Assembly (NCBI GenBank): GCA_040756435.1
Contig: JBFLZD010000002.1
Coordinates: forward strand, 62,001 to 126,000
DNA: 64,000 bases
Direction: 5' to 3'
Origin: Spirochaetota bacterium
GTDB taxonomy: Bacteria > Spirochaetota > UBA4802 > UB4802
The notes below the pieces were generated by a model. It was given only the letters and a program-made list of their open reading frames with translations, was not told the DNA's origin and did no database searches. Position 1 is the stretch's first letter. Each line of letters opens with the position of its first letter. Both the position numbers and the translations under genes were made by a program. Shown one piece after another: positions 44,088 to 53,877 of the stretch.

Positions 44088-46586
44088 CTATTTGATTACA
44101 ATATCATAGGGATACAACAACAAAACTTCTTCATGGGAAAGTGTTTCCAACGCCAGTGCGTTGATTACATACTGTATTACACCCGATAGTGATGCTTGAA
44201 AGCTTGTGCCTTTCAGTAACTTCCGTAAGTCTATATCCTTCTGAGGTAACTGTACAACCTGAAATTCCCCTTTGATATGAGCAAGGGTTGCTGCATAGGA
44301 AATTGCTGCTATTAGCCCGCCTTCTTTATCAGCAAGACCATTCTGCAGAGCCTGGGCACCGGTAAATACTTTCCCCTCAGCTACTGATGGTATGTTTTCC
44401 AGTGGAATATTCCTCCCTTTTTCAACCTTCTGAACAAACTCATTATAGGTAAAATCCACACTCTTCTGAATAAGCTGTTTTTCTTTTTCCGTGAAAGCTC
44501 TTGATTCAGAAAAAATATCTGCAAATTCGCTCATCTTGATTGTTTCTTTATTGATGCCTAACTTATTGTACAATTCTTCCACATTAAATTTTCCAAAAAT
44601 AACACCAATTGAACCGGTAATGGTTGCTTTGCTGGCAAAGATAGTATCATTGGTACAGGCTATATAATAACCACCTGACGCAGCAATATTGCCAAATGAT
44701 ATGACTACCGGCTTTTTATAGCGCTTTTTCATTGCCACAAGTGTATGCCACATCAAATCAGAAGCAATAGCTGAACCACCTCCTGAATTAATGCGGATAA
44801 CAACTGCCCTGACATCTTTGTCTGCAAATACCCTTTCAAGATATTTTTGATAGTTACTATCGCCTATCATTGCTGGCGACAGAAAACTGTCATCTTTAGC
44901 TTCCCCACGGATAATATTTCCCTCAACATAAATGACAGCAATCTTTGGTTTTTGGCCCCAGTCATATACAAACATTTTTTCTTCAATATAACTATCGCAT
45001 GTAACCAGGTACGATAGGCCATACCGTTCAACACCTAGCCGTTGTAGCACTTCATACGGCCTTGCAATCTCATCAATAAAGCCCGCAGATTGCGCCTGTT
45101 GTGGTGTTAGCATGCCACCTGCTATGCATTGCTCCACCTGCTCTACCGATATATTTCTGGCCTGAGCAATATCCTGTATGTACTGCTGATTTAAATCTTT
45201 CAGCAAAGCAATAATATTTTCTCTGGCAGCATCTGACATCTGCTGCCGTGTGAATGATTCGCCAAATGATTTATACAGACCTTTTTTTACCTCTTCAAAC
45301 CTGATACCAACTTTATCAAACAACCCTTTGAAAAAGTACACCTCAGCCTTAAGCCCGGTAATGCCAAAAGGCTGGTTGGGAACATAATATATTTTAGATG
45401 CTGACGAAGCAATATAGTATTCTACATTGCCCATTGATGCAAGGATGCAATATACCGGCTTGCCTCTTTGTTTACATCGCTTGATTTCTTCTCGCAATTC
45501 CTGTGCCTGTGCAAAATTTAAAGCAGGTGCATCTATCTGTATCAGTATGCCTGCAATACTTTCATCATACATTGCCTCACGCAGTGAGCGCACAATCTCA
45601 AAAAAAGATGCTTTTGATGGCTCAAATAAGCCCTTATCCTTAACCTCTTTAACCTGATCCCGCAATACTATCGACAAATACCGCATCTTGGAACTCAACG
45701 CATTCCTGAATCGCTCTTCAGTTAATGTGATACCAAAAGTATAGGCTGTGGCCTTCTGCTTATCAAAATTCATATACCCAAAATCATACAGTGATGTACC
45801 ACCAGTCCGTGATGATATATCAAATGGGATAGCCAGGGCAAACGATATATTGCTATCTATGTCATACTGCAAAGAGTACATGATATCGCGCCACACCATT
45901 CCTGAAAGGGTAAACACATGCAATACATCTTTCCACGGTTCACCCTCATACCGTTTGATGTCCCATGCAAATGAAAGAGTATTCCCAAACGGGCGAATGC
46001 CAATAGAATACCATTCACGCTGTTTTATTGTAACATTACCTGACGATGGTTCATTGGCATGGTCAATGACCATACCAAACGAAAGAAATCGTGATGGCAA
46101 TAAAAGCAAACTATATCCCCATGATTTTACAGGGTCATTGTTCACAGTATACCTATTATAACTAACTCCAATACCCAACCATTCATCAAGCATAATACCT
46201 TTGGCAAAATACCACGAATGTCCTTGTGTTTTCATTACTTCTTTTTCAGCAAATAAGGCTTCAACAGTACTATATGCAATAGTAAATCCAAAAAACGTCG
46301 TAGCGGCGTAATGTGTCCCTATATCCCCGGAATTAATGTGTGCATAACGGTACTGCAACGAAAAGGCTTCATTAATATCAGCAAAAACTGGATTGATAAA
46401 ACTATATGATGGAATTCCTGGCATTGATACCGTAGCGCCTGGCATCAATACATCTGACGGTTGTTGCTTTATATCAGGGAAGGCATTACCGGTAACTATC
46501 GCATTAATTAAAATGCATGCCAATAATAGTAATGTCATCTTTGATATATTCCTGGCCAAATGTAACAATCCCCTGTGTAATTGCAT
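44088..46586 (-). CDS. sppA: Signal peptide peptidase SppA with an extra beta-rich N-terminal domain
   Basis: 832 aa from the ATG at 46586, chosen because GAGGAG lies 7 nt upstream, although this makes an 83-bp overlap with the phosphatase gene. A signal sequence covers about residues 1-35. Residues about 40-285 have alternating strands with aromatic residues, such as FSLQYRYAHINSGDIG and WGYSLLLLPSRFLSFGMVID, like an outer-membrane barrel domain. The tandem SppA domains follow (about 300-515 and 545-790): catalytic Lys439 in GLYKSFGESF and catalytic Ser637 in NIAASGGYYIA, plus TITGSIGVIFGKFN. It degrades cleaved signal peptides or other membrane peptides. The barrel-like addition is unusual against E. 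coli SppA (about 618 aa). Confidence 0.88.
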   Translation of the reverse strand: MQLHRGLLHLARNISKMTLLLLACILINAIVTGNAFPDIKQQPSDVLMPGATVSMPGIPSYSFINPVFADINEAFSLQYRYAHINSGDIGTHYAATTFFGFTIAYSTVEALFAEKEVMKTQGHSWYFAKGIMLDEWLGIGVSYNRYTVNNDPVKSWGYSLLLLPSRFLSFGMVIDHANEPSSGNVTIKQREWYSIGIRPFGNTLSFAWDIKRYEGEPWKDVLHVFTLSGMVWRDIMYSLQYDIDSNISFALAIPFDISSRTGGTSLYDFGYMNFDKQKATAYTFGITLTEERFRNALSSKMRYLSIVLRDQVKEVKDKGLFEPSKASFFEIVRSLREAMYDESIAGILIQIDAPALNFAQAQELREEIKRCKQRGKPVYCILASMGNVEYYIASSASKIYYVPNQPFGITGLKAEVYFFKGLFDKVGIRFEEVKKGLYKSFGESFTRQQMSDAARENIIALLKDLNQQYIQDIAQARNISVEQVEQCIAGGMLTPQQAQSAGFIDEIARPYEVLQRLGVERYGLSYLVTCDSYIEEKMFVYDWGQKPKIAVIYVEGNIIRGEAKDDSFLSPAMIGDSNYQKYLERVFADKDVRAVVIRINSGGGSAIASDLMWHTLVAMKKRYKKPVVISFGNIAASGGYYIACTNDTIFASKATITGSIGVIFGKFNVEELYNKLGINKETIKMSEFADIFSESRAFTEKEKQLIQKSVDFTYNEFVQKVEKGRNIPLENIPSVAEGKVFTGAQALQNGLADKEGGLIAAISYAATLAHIKGEFQVVQLPQKDIDLRKLLKGTSFQASLSGVIQYVINALALETLSHEEVLLLYPYDIVIK

Positions 46587-48819
46587 GGATTTTCTCCTCA
46601 ATTGATTTTGTTAATGACTGGGTAAGTATTATATTCAATGATTCCTCGCCAAATGTTATATCACTATTGCTGTTGTACAGATCTGTCAATCCATCGGTAT
46701 ACAGTATCATCTGATCACCTGAACTGAATGCAAAGCGAGAAGGATAATACTGTGCCACGGGGTCAACACCCAGTATTTTGGATCTTCCTTCCAGATGATA
46801 TATTTTTTTATCCTTAGAAACTACCAGTGGTGCTATGTGCCCTGCATTGATGTATTCCATAGATCGTGTCCGCTTATTATACAGACCAATAAATAACGTT
46901 ATGAGTTCAAATCCCGTATAGCGGATTGTTAAAAAATGATTTAATTCGGCAACTACTTTATCAATGCCTTTCTTTTCTTTTAACATTCCGTTGATAATAG
47001 CACTGGTGGCTGATAATATCATTGCAGCAGACAACCCATGACCGGATATGTCAGCAATAACAACTGCCACTCTGTTTTTATCCACAGGGATGATATCATA
47101 GTAGTCGCCAGTTACCTTTAAATACGGCCGTGAATAAATAGAAAACTGAATACCACAATCCTGTGGTGGCTTCTTTGGAAAAAGCCGTACCTGGATATAT
47201 GATGCTAAATCAAGTTCCTTTTCATAATTTCGTGAATTGATATATTCCGTTAACGCTTTGCTGTTTATGACCAGTTGATGAACCTGCAAAGCTAACATCG
47301 AAAGAAAGTTGAGTTCTACATTTGTAAAATAATCACCTTTGTTATGCACAAAAAGAATCCCTTGTAAGGATTCATTGATACATACAGGAATGCAGGCTTC
47401 AATCCCGTGAGTTACAATGTATTCTTCAACAGCTTTTTCATCATTTCTGCTGGAAAAAAAACTTGCTGAGGTAATGGTTTCATTCCTTTTTTTAAAAAAC
47501 GTGGCCAGATTAGAATCTTCATTCAAAACAATAATTCGTTCATCATCATACTGGTAGTTATCAATAATTGCATAACTTATTTTTTTAACTTTAATGAGCG
47601 TCTTCAGTTCACTTTCAATAGCATCCAGCTTTTCCTTTAAAATTTTTGGCCATGTTATGATTTCGGCAATTCTCTGTAATGACACAGAATATTCATCATT
47701 TTTTAAAAATATAATATCATCAAGCGCCCGTATAATGAGCATCCTGATATAAAGAATAATCAGCATGATTGCAAGAAAAAGTCCAATAATAATGAGGGGC
47801 GATAGCAATATGGAATAAAAATTATAAATGTAAAATAACCCTGTTGAGATTACCACAGCAATAATAATATCCACAACCATTGAGATACTGTTTTTTTGAA
47901 GATTGGCCACTGACCCTAAGCTGTAATTTGCCAGAAGCCCATTCCCTATACTAACCGGTATAGCTATAGTAAACAACAGTGAAAATAAAGTGGAAGGCTG
48001 AATATCATGATACATGCCTGCAAGCAATACAGAAAAAGGCAGCACGCCACCTGCAATTATTGCACCTGCCACTACAATATTTCTTTTGATTAAAAACCTT
48101 GCGTGGTGGTTGCGTTCAGAAAGTAACATGGTGGCAGCTATAATAAACAATACAATGGTAATAATTCCATTGAGTTGATATACTTTTTCAAAGGGCAATA
48201 CATTACAATAAACAGTTCCACTTAAAATAAGTCCGGTTAAAATTACAATCATATAGCACATTGTTTTAACCAGCTTACTGCTTTCCTTCATCATAAATAC
48301 AATATAGAATAAACAGAGGGGAACAAGGCAACTGAAAGCAGGGTAGATAGCATGTAACCGGTGCACAAAGAAAAGGTCTATGTATACAAGACAATTAAGA
48401 GCCACAGCATTGGCTATGAATATAAATAAATCAGCAAACATGTCCTTCCGTGCATAATAGATGCCAAAAGCCCATACAATCAAAAGAATTGAAGAAAATG
48501 AAAGTATTAAGACCAGCCACAATGCTATTTTATTATTACTTTTAAAATGTTGTTTAACCGTTACATCATTAATGATAGATATACATTCCCATTCAGTGAA
48601 CGTTTGGGAATCATTTTTCAGTGTTTTACTATCACATGTTGTAAGCTTAGCTTGAAAAAAAGCATGTGGTGTATCATGCAAACGATACACAAAACTACTG
48701 CCCACAAGCAGACGGTCAAATGGGTATATAACTGCTTGTTTATATCCTTCAGGAACTGTCATCAAAAAGACAACAGCATATATACTACTGAAAATGTAAA
48801 AAAGTATCCTTTTTTTCAT
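46504..48819 (-). CDS. Membrane-bound RsbU-type serine phosphatase (7TM-like, GAF, SpoIIE/PP2C)
   Basis: 771 aa. About eight membrane helices lie between residues 1 and 370. A GAF-like domain is at about 390-540 (FFTNVELNFLSMLALQVHQLV), and a SpoIIE/PP2C domain at about 555-770. Metal residues are visible in LKVTGDYYDIIP, ADISGHGLSAAMI, ILYTDGLTDLYN and DDITIIG. Such phosphatases dephosphorylate anti-sigma-factor antagonists in partner-switching stress circuits. The target is not in the window. It overlaps the upstream GAF protein by 4 bp (ATGA) and the sppA start by 83 bp. Confidence 0.9.
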   Translation of the reverse strand: MKKRILFYIFSSIYAVVFLMTVPEGYKQAVIYPFDRLLVGSSFVYRLHDTPHAFFQAKLTTCDSKTLKNDSQTFTEWECISIINDVTVKQHFKSNNKIALWLVLILSFSSILLIVWAFGIYYARKDMFADLFIFIANAVALNCLVYIDLFFVHRLHAIYPAFSCLVPLCLFYIVFMMKESSKLVKTMCYMIVILTGLILSGTVYCNVLPFEKVYQLNGIITIVLFIIAATMLLSERNHHARFLIKRNIVVAGAIIAGGVLPFSVLLAGMYHDIQPSTLFSLLFTIAIPVSIGNGLLANYSLGSVANLQKNSISMVVDIIIAVVISTGLFYIYNFYSILLSPLIIIGLFLAIMLIILYIRMLIIRALDDIIFLKNDEYSVSLQRIAEIITWPKILKEKLDAIESELKTLIKVKKISYAIIDNYQYDDERIIVLNEDSNLATFFKKRNETITSASFFSSRNDEKAVEEYIVTHGIEACIPVCINESLQGILFVHNKGDYFTNVELNFLSMLALQVHQLVINSKALTEYINSRNYEKELDLASYIQVRLFPKKPPQDCGIQFSIYSRPYLKVTGDYYDIIPVDKNRVAVVIADISGHGLSAAMILSATSAIINGMLKEKKGIDKVVAELNHFLTIRYTGFELITLFIGLYNKRTRSMEYINAGHIAPLVVSKDKKIYHLEGRSKILGVDPVAQYYPSRFAFSSGDQMILYTDGLTDLYNSNSDITFGEESLNIILTQSLTKSIEEKIHAITQGIVTFGQEYIKDDITIIGMHFN

Positions 48820-50123
48820 AGTACTTCTGAAAGTATTACCATAAAATTGTTCTTGGGTATACTGTGGCTGGCCACATCAATATTTTCATCAAATTCATGC
48901 ATTCTTCCAATACTATTACTATTGGGAATTCCTCCTGATGTTATGATTAGCTTTTTAACATTATTAACCTGGTTTATAGCTTGTTGCAGGTTAAGGGTAG
49001 TAACTTTAGTTTTTTTCTGAATATATACTTTCATATTGCAGTTTCCAGACCTGCTAATGCAATATTGTTTCTTTTTTTTCTTCACAATCATTATTGGCAA
49101 ATTTTCCTCAATGAGTTCCTTCTCTTTTAGGACTCCATTTATTTTCTTTATTATACGGTCAGGTAAAAATCCAAGCCGGGAATAACTCTGCATTAACACA
49201 CTGATTGCTGGAATCAGTAATGATAATAGTGAAATATTGGCCTGCAATGGACAAAGGGCAATATAGGATGTCATTGGATCGGGGTTGTAAATATTAAAAT
49301 AACAGGTTATGGTACTATCTGGATTTTTTATCATCATATACTGAGTCTTCTGGATGAAACCTTTATCCGGAGGTAAAAATTGCTTTAATACCTTATGACC
49401 CAATTCATATTCTTTCTCAATCTCTTTGCTTTTTATCAGTTCATGCATGAAGAAGCTGTTAACAGTAACAGTTGCAATTTTAGAAGCTAATGCTTTTAAC
49501 ATTAAAATATCCCTACGGGATATTCTTCGTTTCATTTCGCCAATGATCATCAGGCCTAAAAATATGTCATGATAGTAAATGGGTATGATAATTTCCCCAC
49601 CCAACTTTTCCATCTCAAATATGATGCTTCTTTGAAAATGCAAGGAAGGATCCATCTTGCTTTTTATCAAAATATCTTCCCCTGATTGAATGACCTTGAA
49701 TATAATATTATTTTTATCAATGTGGGCTTTGCGTATTACTTTCTGTTTTTGTTGTTTCTGATAATAAATTGTGTAATCATCACTACCATGGGAATAAAAT
49801 ATTAACAGCCCCGACTTAACGCCAATATACTGCAATACCTTATCAAAGATAACCTTGATGATATCATCAAATGACTGCAACGACAAAAACATGTCAACTG
49901 TCTGAATATAGAGATCTTCATACTTTAATGGAATTATCTTTTTATAAAACCGTTCAATATAATAGGTATATAATGGAAAGATGGTTACAATGGAAAAAAC
50001 TATAAATATAATAAGAAGATTACCTTCAATCTGCACAGTATGAAGCATCCAACCTAAAAGCAGCAATAGGGAAAGAAAAACAATATTAATCCCCTGAATT
50101 ATTAACTGGCGAAATACCTTCAT
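48816..50123 (-). CDS. Membrane GAF protein with a degenerate RsbU/PP2C-like C-terminal domain
   Basis: 435 aa. Two membrane helices (about 10-30 and 37-55), then a GAF domain (about 70-215, FDDIIKVIFDKVLQYIGVKSGLLIF). The short helix ELGHKVLKQFLPPDKGF matches the segment that leads into SpoIIE domains (LFPKKPP in the neighbour). The remainder, about 240-435, has the outline of a PP2C fold (SYIALCPLQANISLLSLLIPAISVLM, LIITSGGIPNSNSI) but lacks the GDYYD and DxSGHG metal residues. It is therefore probably a pseudo-phosphatase that senses a signal or regulates the active enzyme encoded next to it, with which it shares a 4-bp overlap. Confidence 0.75.
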   Translation of the reverse strand: MKVFRQLIIQGINIVFLSLLLLLGWMLHTVQIEGNLLIIFIVFSIVTIFPLYTYYIERFYKKIIPLKYEDLYIQTVDMFLSLQSFDDIIKVIFDKVLQYIGVKSGLLIFYSHGSDDYTIYYQKQQKQKVIRKAHIDKNNIIFKVIQSGEDILIKSKMDPSLHFQRSIIFEMEKLGGEIIIPIYYHDIFLGLMIIGEMKRRISRRDILMLKALASKIATVTVNSFFMHELIKSKEIEKEYELGHKVLKQFLPPDKGFIQKTQYMMIKNPDSTITCYFNIYNPDPMTSYIALCPLQANISLLSLLIPAISVLMQSYSRLGFLPDRIIKKINGVLKEKELIEENLPIMIVKKKKKQYCISRSGNCNMKVYIQKKTKVTTLNLQQAINQVNNVKKLIITSGGIPNSNSIGRMHEFDENIDVASHSIPKNNFMVILSEVL

Positions 50124-50134
50124 ATATTATCTAT

Positions 50135-50746
50135 CTATCCTGTTACAAAATGTTTTTCAAAATCCTTCAATACTTCCTTAAACATATCTTCCACTCCCAG
50201 ACTACCCTGTATGATTGCAAAAGTAGTATCTGCTATGGACAAATAATTCTTTCTGATTGTTTCAAGAGTATGTAATGTTTCAAATATTTCTTTATTATCA
50301 CCTGACCGCCTGTGTATTCGCTCTAATGCAGTAGCAGGTTCAATATCAATGAAATACACCCTTTCAGGTACAGGAAATCCTTTTTCAATATTCATCCTGA
50401 GAATGTCTGAAGGTTTGATGCCATCACCTGCCTGATAGGCAGCTGTTGAATAAAAATATCTATCAACTATCACCACATACCCTTTATTAAGCAACGGCAG
50501 TATGTTTTGCTCCACATCATAAGCTCTATCCTTTATAAAAAGTTCAAGAAGCTCATCCCGTGTGCCGGGGATTTCTCCTTTTAGCATTTTACGAAGAAGC
50601 TTTCCATACTGGCCATCCGTTGGTTCCTGCAAAAGAACCGCTGGCGCTATCGCTTTGCAAAAAGAAAACAAAAGATTTGCCTGCGTGGATTTGCCTGCAC
50701 CATCTATTCCTTCAAAGACAATAAAAAGCGGAGTTTTAACCTTCAT
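50135..50746 (-). CDS. tmk: Thymidylate kinase
   Basis: 203 aa. Phosphorylates dTMP to dTDP. The P-loop FEGIDGAGKSTQA is at residues 10-22. The DR motif is VDRYFYSTAAYQ, and the lid region is RIHRRSGDNKEIFE. Full length. It is 11 bp upstream of the GAF gene and follows pgi by 12 bp, so it is in one minus-strand transcription unit. Confidence 0.95.
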   Translation of the reverse strand: MKVKTPLFIVFEGIDGAGKSTQANLLFSFCKAIAPAVLLQEPTDGQYGKLLRKMLKGEIPGTRDELLELFIKDRAYDVEQNILPLLNKGYVVIVDRYFYSTAAYQAGDGIKPSDILRMNIEKGFPVPERVYFIDIEPATALERIHRRSGDNKEIFETLHTLETIRKNYLSIADTTFAIIQGSLGVEDMFKEVLKDFEKHFVTG

Positions 50747-50758
50747 GATTGTGTTTTT

Positions 50759-52150
50759 TTATAGTATATATGATTCTTTCTTTACATACCCTTTCACAAA
50801 CTTTTCTTTATAGTCCTCATACCCCGGTCTTTCTAAAAGCCCAAATGTAAAACGTTTCCCCTGTTCCACCGCAGGCTGATCGTATGGATTGATGTTATAC
50901 AGGTAACCGGCGTATGCTGTTTGCATTTCAAGAAACATGATAAGCTCACCAACAGCCTCTTCATCAAGTTTGGGAAGAATAATTGATGCATTAGGCCGGT
51001 TAGCTTCTTTCAAAACAAGCTCAGTTGCCTGTTCTTCAAATTCATTCAGCTTTCGTAAGCTTTTTCCACTAAGATATTCTAATTCCTGTTTACCTTTGTA
51101 AAACTGTGGCATCACTATATCAGTTCCAAAGTCCTTCAGTTTAAGAAATGTTATAACTTTGTCATTTGGCCCTTCTAAATAAAGCTGTAGCTGCGAGTGC
51201 TGATCAATAGTACCAAGTGCTGCAACAGGCGTAAGCCCTGCCATCACCTCTTTTCCCTGCATATCAAAGCGCTTACCCAATGACTCTGCCCATAATTGTC
51301 GGTACCAGTCAGCAAACAGGTACAGCTTGCGTGTATAGGGCATGAGCACATTAATACGTTTATTCTTTTTTTTATCAAACAAATAATGAAATGCTGCATT
51401 TAACAGTGGGGCGTTTTCCCATACAGTGTTGCCATAATAACGCTCTACAACACGTGCGGCACCTTTGAGTAACCCATGCGCATCAATTCCCAGAAATTCA
51501 GCAATCACTAGGCCAACCGCTGACAGCACCGAAAATCTTCCGCCAACATTTGCTGGCACAGGAAATGACACAAACCCTTCTTCCTGTGTTATCTGTCGCA
51601 ATATGCCTTTGTCGGGATCAGTTATGGTCACTATATGCTTTTTATAGTCTGTGGTTTGTTTCTTGATTGCATCCAGTAAAATTGCAAAGTTTGCATTGGT
51701 TTCAGTAGTTCCACCCGATTTTGATATCACTAAAAACAATGTTGATGGTATAGGGAGTATCTTTAGTAATGATTGCATTTCACCAGGATCAACATTATCA
51801 AAAAAATATGCCCTGCACCGTTTACCACGGTCTGTATCAGGCAATTCATTAAGATAAATATCCGCCAGAGCATTTTTCAATGCCTGCGGTCCCAGCGCTG
51901 ACCCACCAATGCCAATTAAGGCTACTGTATCACACCAGTGAACAGTTGCTTTAAATGCACGTATATCCTCAACAATAGTATCAGCAAATGGCAATTCCAG
52001 AAAACCCAGCAACCCTTTTGCTTTTTCATTATCCATTCGCTTAAGAGCAGCATCACATTGTGGCGCAAGCGCATCTATATCCTTATTTGCAATACCATGC
52101 TCAGAGCCAATAAACTCGTCCATAAAATAATTAAAATCAAACTGAATCAT
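50759..52150 (-). CDS. pgi: Glucose-6-phosphate isomerase
   Basis: 463 aa, the shorter bacterial form (about 450 aa) rather than the 550-aa E. coli type. Interconverts glucose-6-phosphate and fructose-6-phosphate. Visible motifs are GIGGSALGPQALK, ISKSGGTTETNANF (phosphate binding), NVGGRFSVLSAVGL and WAESLGKRFDMQGKEVM. The ATG at 52150 is chosen because AGGAG lies 7 nt upstream; the open frame to 52207 lacks such a site. The promoter region (52151-52271) holds one GCGATAGT word. Confidence 0.95.
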   Translation of the reverse strand: MIQFDFNYFMDEFIGSEHGIANKDIDALAPQCDAALKRMDNEKAKGLLGFLELPFADTIVEDIRAFKATVHWCDTVALIGIGGSALGPQALKNALADIYLNELPDTDRGKRCRAYFFDNVDPGEMQSLLKILPIPSTLFLVISKSGGTTETNANFAILLDAIKKQTTDYKKHIVTITDPDKGILRQITQEEGFVSFPVPANVGGRFSVLSAVGLVIAEFLGIDAHGLLKGAARVVERYYGNTVWENAPLLNAAFHYLFDKKKNKRINVLMPYTRKLYLFADWYRQLWAESLGKRFDMQGKEVMAGLTPVAALGTIDQHSQLQLYLEGPNDKVITFLKLKDFGTDIVMPQFYKGKQELEYLSGKSLRKLNEFEEQATELVLKEANRPNASIILPKLDEEAVGELIMFLEMQTAYAGYLYNINPYDQPAVEQGKRFTFGLLERPGYEDYKEKFVKGYVKKESYIL

Positions 52151-52271
52151 GCTATCACTCCTGTATATAGTATAATTTTTATATGCCACAAAAGCATCAC
52201 ATGTCAACCATATTATTGGCGATAGTTACTGATGAAAAAGAATTTTGCTTTTAAAAGGAATGGGTATGTAA

Positions 52272-53228
52272 TCACCTGTGACGTGCTTGCGCTTTTTTTA
52301 ATCTGTCCATGATGGCCTGCCCCAGGCCAACCTCAGGTATTTCCTCCGCATATATGACTGAAAGCCTCATTGCATCAAGAGCATGAAGGCATGTAAAAAG
52401 ATTTGCCGCAGCCTGCCGCAAATCACCATTATCAGAAAGATACATGACATGGATATTTTTAAATGGCACATCTCTTTTTTTATAAAGAATCACTCCACAG
52501 GTACTGTCGTCAGGGATTTTGCGTACATCTTTTATCATGACAATTTTTGTTTTGGGGGCATAATGATAGGGCAACTGACCAGGGGCTTCAACCTGTGTAT
52601 GTTGTACTACAGATACTTTACCTGCCACAGCTTCAATATCTTCAACGGGTATCCCGCCATGACGAAGCAAAGTAAGGCTATCGTTTTCTATTTTGATAAT
52701 GGTGGATTCAACCCCAACAGGGCACTGCCCACCATCCAGAATGATATCAACCTTATCGCCCAGCTGCGATGCAACATGACCTGCGGTGGTAGGACTCAAA
52801 TATCCAAATGGGTTTGCACTTGGCGCAGCTATGGGCACTCCACTTGCCTGTATCAGTTTATGTGCAACCTGGTGCTCTGGCATTCTTACAGCAACGGTAT
52901 CAAGTCCTGCAGTAACTATCTGTGGTATTATAGTATTTTTTGGCAGCACCAGTGTCAATGGACCCGGCCAGAATGCTTCCATACATCGCAGGGCAATATC
53001 CGGTAAAGTTGCCACCACTTCTTTAACCATATCGCGCGAATCAACATGGACAATAAGAGGATCAAAAAAGGGCCTTTGCTTAATTTCAAAAATCTTTGCC
53101 ACTGCTTCTGCATTCAAAGCATTTGCACCAAGACCATACACCGTTTCAGTTGGGAATGCTACAACTTCCCCCTTTAGTATAGCCTGCGCAGCTTTATGAA
53201 TGTTTGTATCAATTGCAGGATATATCAT
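52272..53228 (-). CDS. tsaC: L-threonylcarbamoyladenylate synthase (Sua5-type TsaC)
   Basis: 318 aa. First step of t6A37 tRNA modification. The N-terminal YrdC domain has KGEVVAFPTETVYGLGANAL (residues about 19-38), KQRPFFDPLIVH, TVAVRMPEH, SANPFGYLSPTTAGHV and RHGGIPVEDI. The C-terminal Sua5 domain (about 215-310) makes it the long Sua5 form. It starts immediately after the hotdog protein stop, and is probably cotranscribed with it. Confidence 0.93.
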   Translation of the reverse strand: MIYPAIDTNIHKAAQAILKGEVVAFPTETVYGLGANALNAEAVAKIFEIKQRPFFDPLIVHVDSRDMVKEVVATLPDIALRCMEAFWPGPLTLVLPKNTIIPQIVTAGLDTVAVRMPEHQVAHKLIQASGVPIAAPSANPFGYLSPTTAGHVASQLGDKVDIILDGGQCPVGVESTIIKIENDSLTLLRHGGIPVEDIEAVAGKVSVVQHTQVEAPGQLPYHYAPKTKIVMIKDVRKIPDDSTCGVILYKKRDVPFKNIHVMYLSDNGDLRQAAANLFTCLHALDAMRLSVIYAEEIPEVGLGQAIMDRLKKAQARHR

Positions 53229-53690
53229 TTATCTACCGGGATCCTTCTTCCTGACATAAATGTATTTATGCACACGGGCAACCACCTCATTCTTTTCATC
53301 TTTAACTTCGGCTATAAATTCCGGCACTGCTTTCCCTTTTTCGTCAACTTCCTTTTTTATTTGGTCTACCAATTCATCAGGGATATAAAATTCAGCATGA
53401 ACAGTTGAACGCCCGGGCTTCAAAAATTCAATTTTTGCAGACTTATCCCAAACAATATATTCTTTCCCTAACATGTCCATCAACAAAATCATATAAAATG
53501 GGTCGCACATGGTATACAGTGAACCGCCAAAGTGGGTACCCACGTAATTACGGTTATACCATGTAAGCTTCATCGATACAGTAACCTTATTTGCTGTATC
53601 ATCAAAGGTTATCCGTATCCCTGCACCTAAAAATGGCGGATAAAGGTTAACAAGTTTTCTCAGTATTCGTTGCCGTGTTGTCATACTCAT
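53229..53690 (-). CDS. Hotdog-fold DUF4442-type protein
   Basis: 153 aa. The pattern of TWYNRNYVGTHFGGSLYTMCDPFYMILL (residues about 43-70), followed by IVWDKSAKIEFLKPGRS, is that of DUF4442 thioesterase-like proteins with a single hotdog domain. Acyl-CoA or acyl-carrier thioesterase activity is possible but not shown. It is the first gene of the tsaC-pgi-tmk direction. Confidence 0.85.
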   Translation of the reverse strand: MSMTTRQRILRKLVNLYPPFLGAGIRITFDDTANKVTVSMKLTWYNRNYVGTHFGGSLYTMCDPFYMILLMDMLGKEYIVWDKSAKIEFLKPGRSTVHAEFYIPDELVDQIKKEVDEKGKAVPEFIAEVKDEKNEVVARVHKYIYVRKKDPGR

Positions 53691-53807
53691 CGTATATCGT
53701 ATACTGTAAATGTGTTGAACTCAACTTTACTATGATATAGTATTATATAACAAATAATGAATCATGCTAAAAATTTTCTTAACCTGCAGTATGATTTAAA
53801 ATTTGAA

Positions 53808-53838
53808 TTGACGTGCCTGTTGAATTATAATGTATAAT
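53808..53838 (+). promoter_or_regulatory. Candidate sigma70-type promoter
   Basis: TTGACG at 53808-53813 and TATAAT at 53833-53838 are separated by 19 bp (slightly long), 40 bp upstream of the barrel gene. A second TATAAT at 53826-53831 is too close to the -35 box. Confidence 0.4.
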
Positions 53839-53877
53839 AACCTTACATAATGTTATCAATGGCATTGAGGTGAACCC

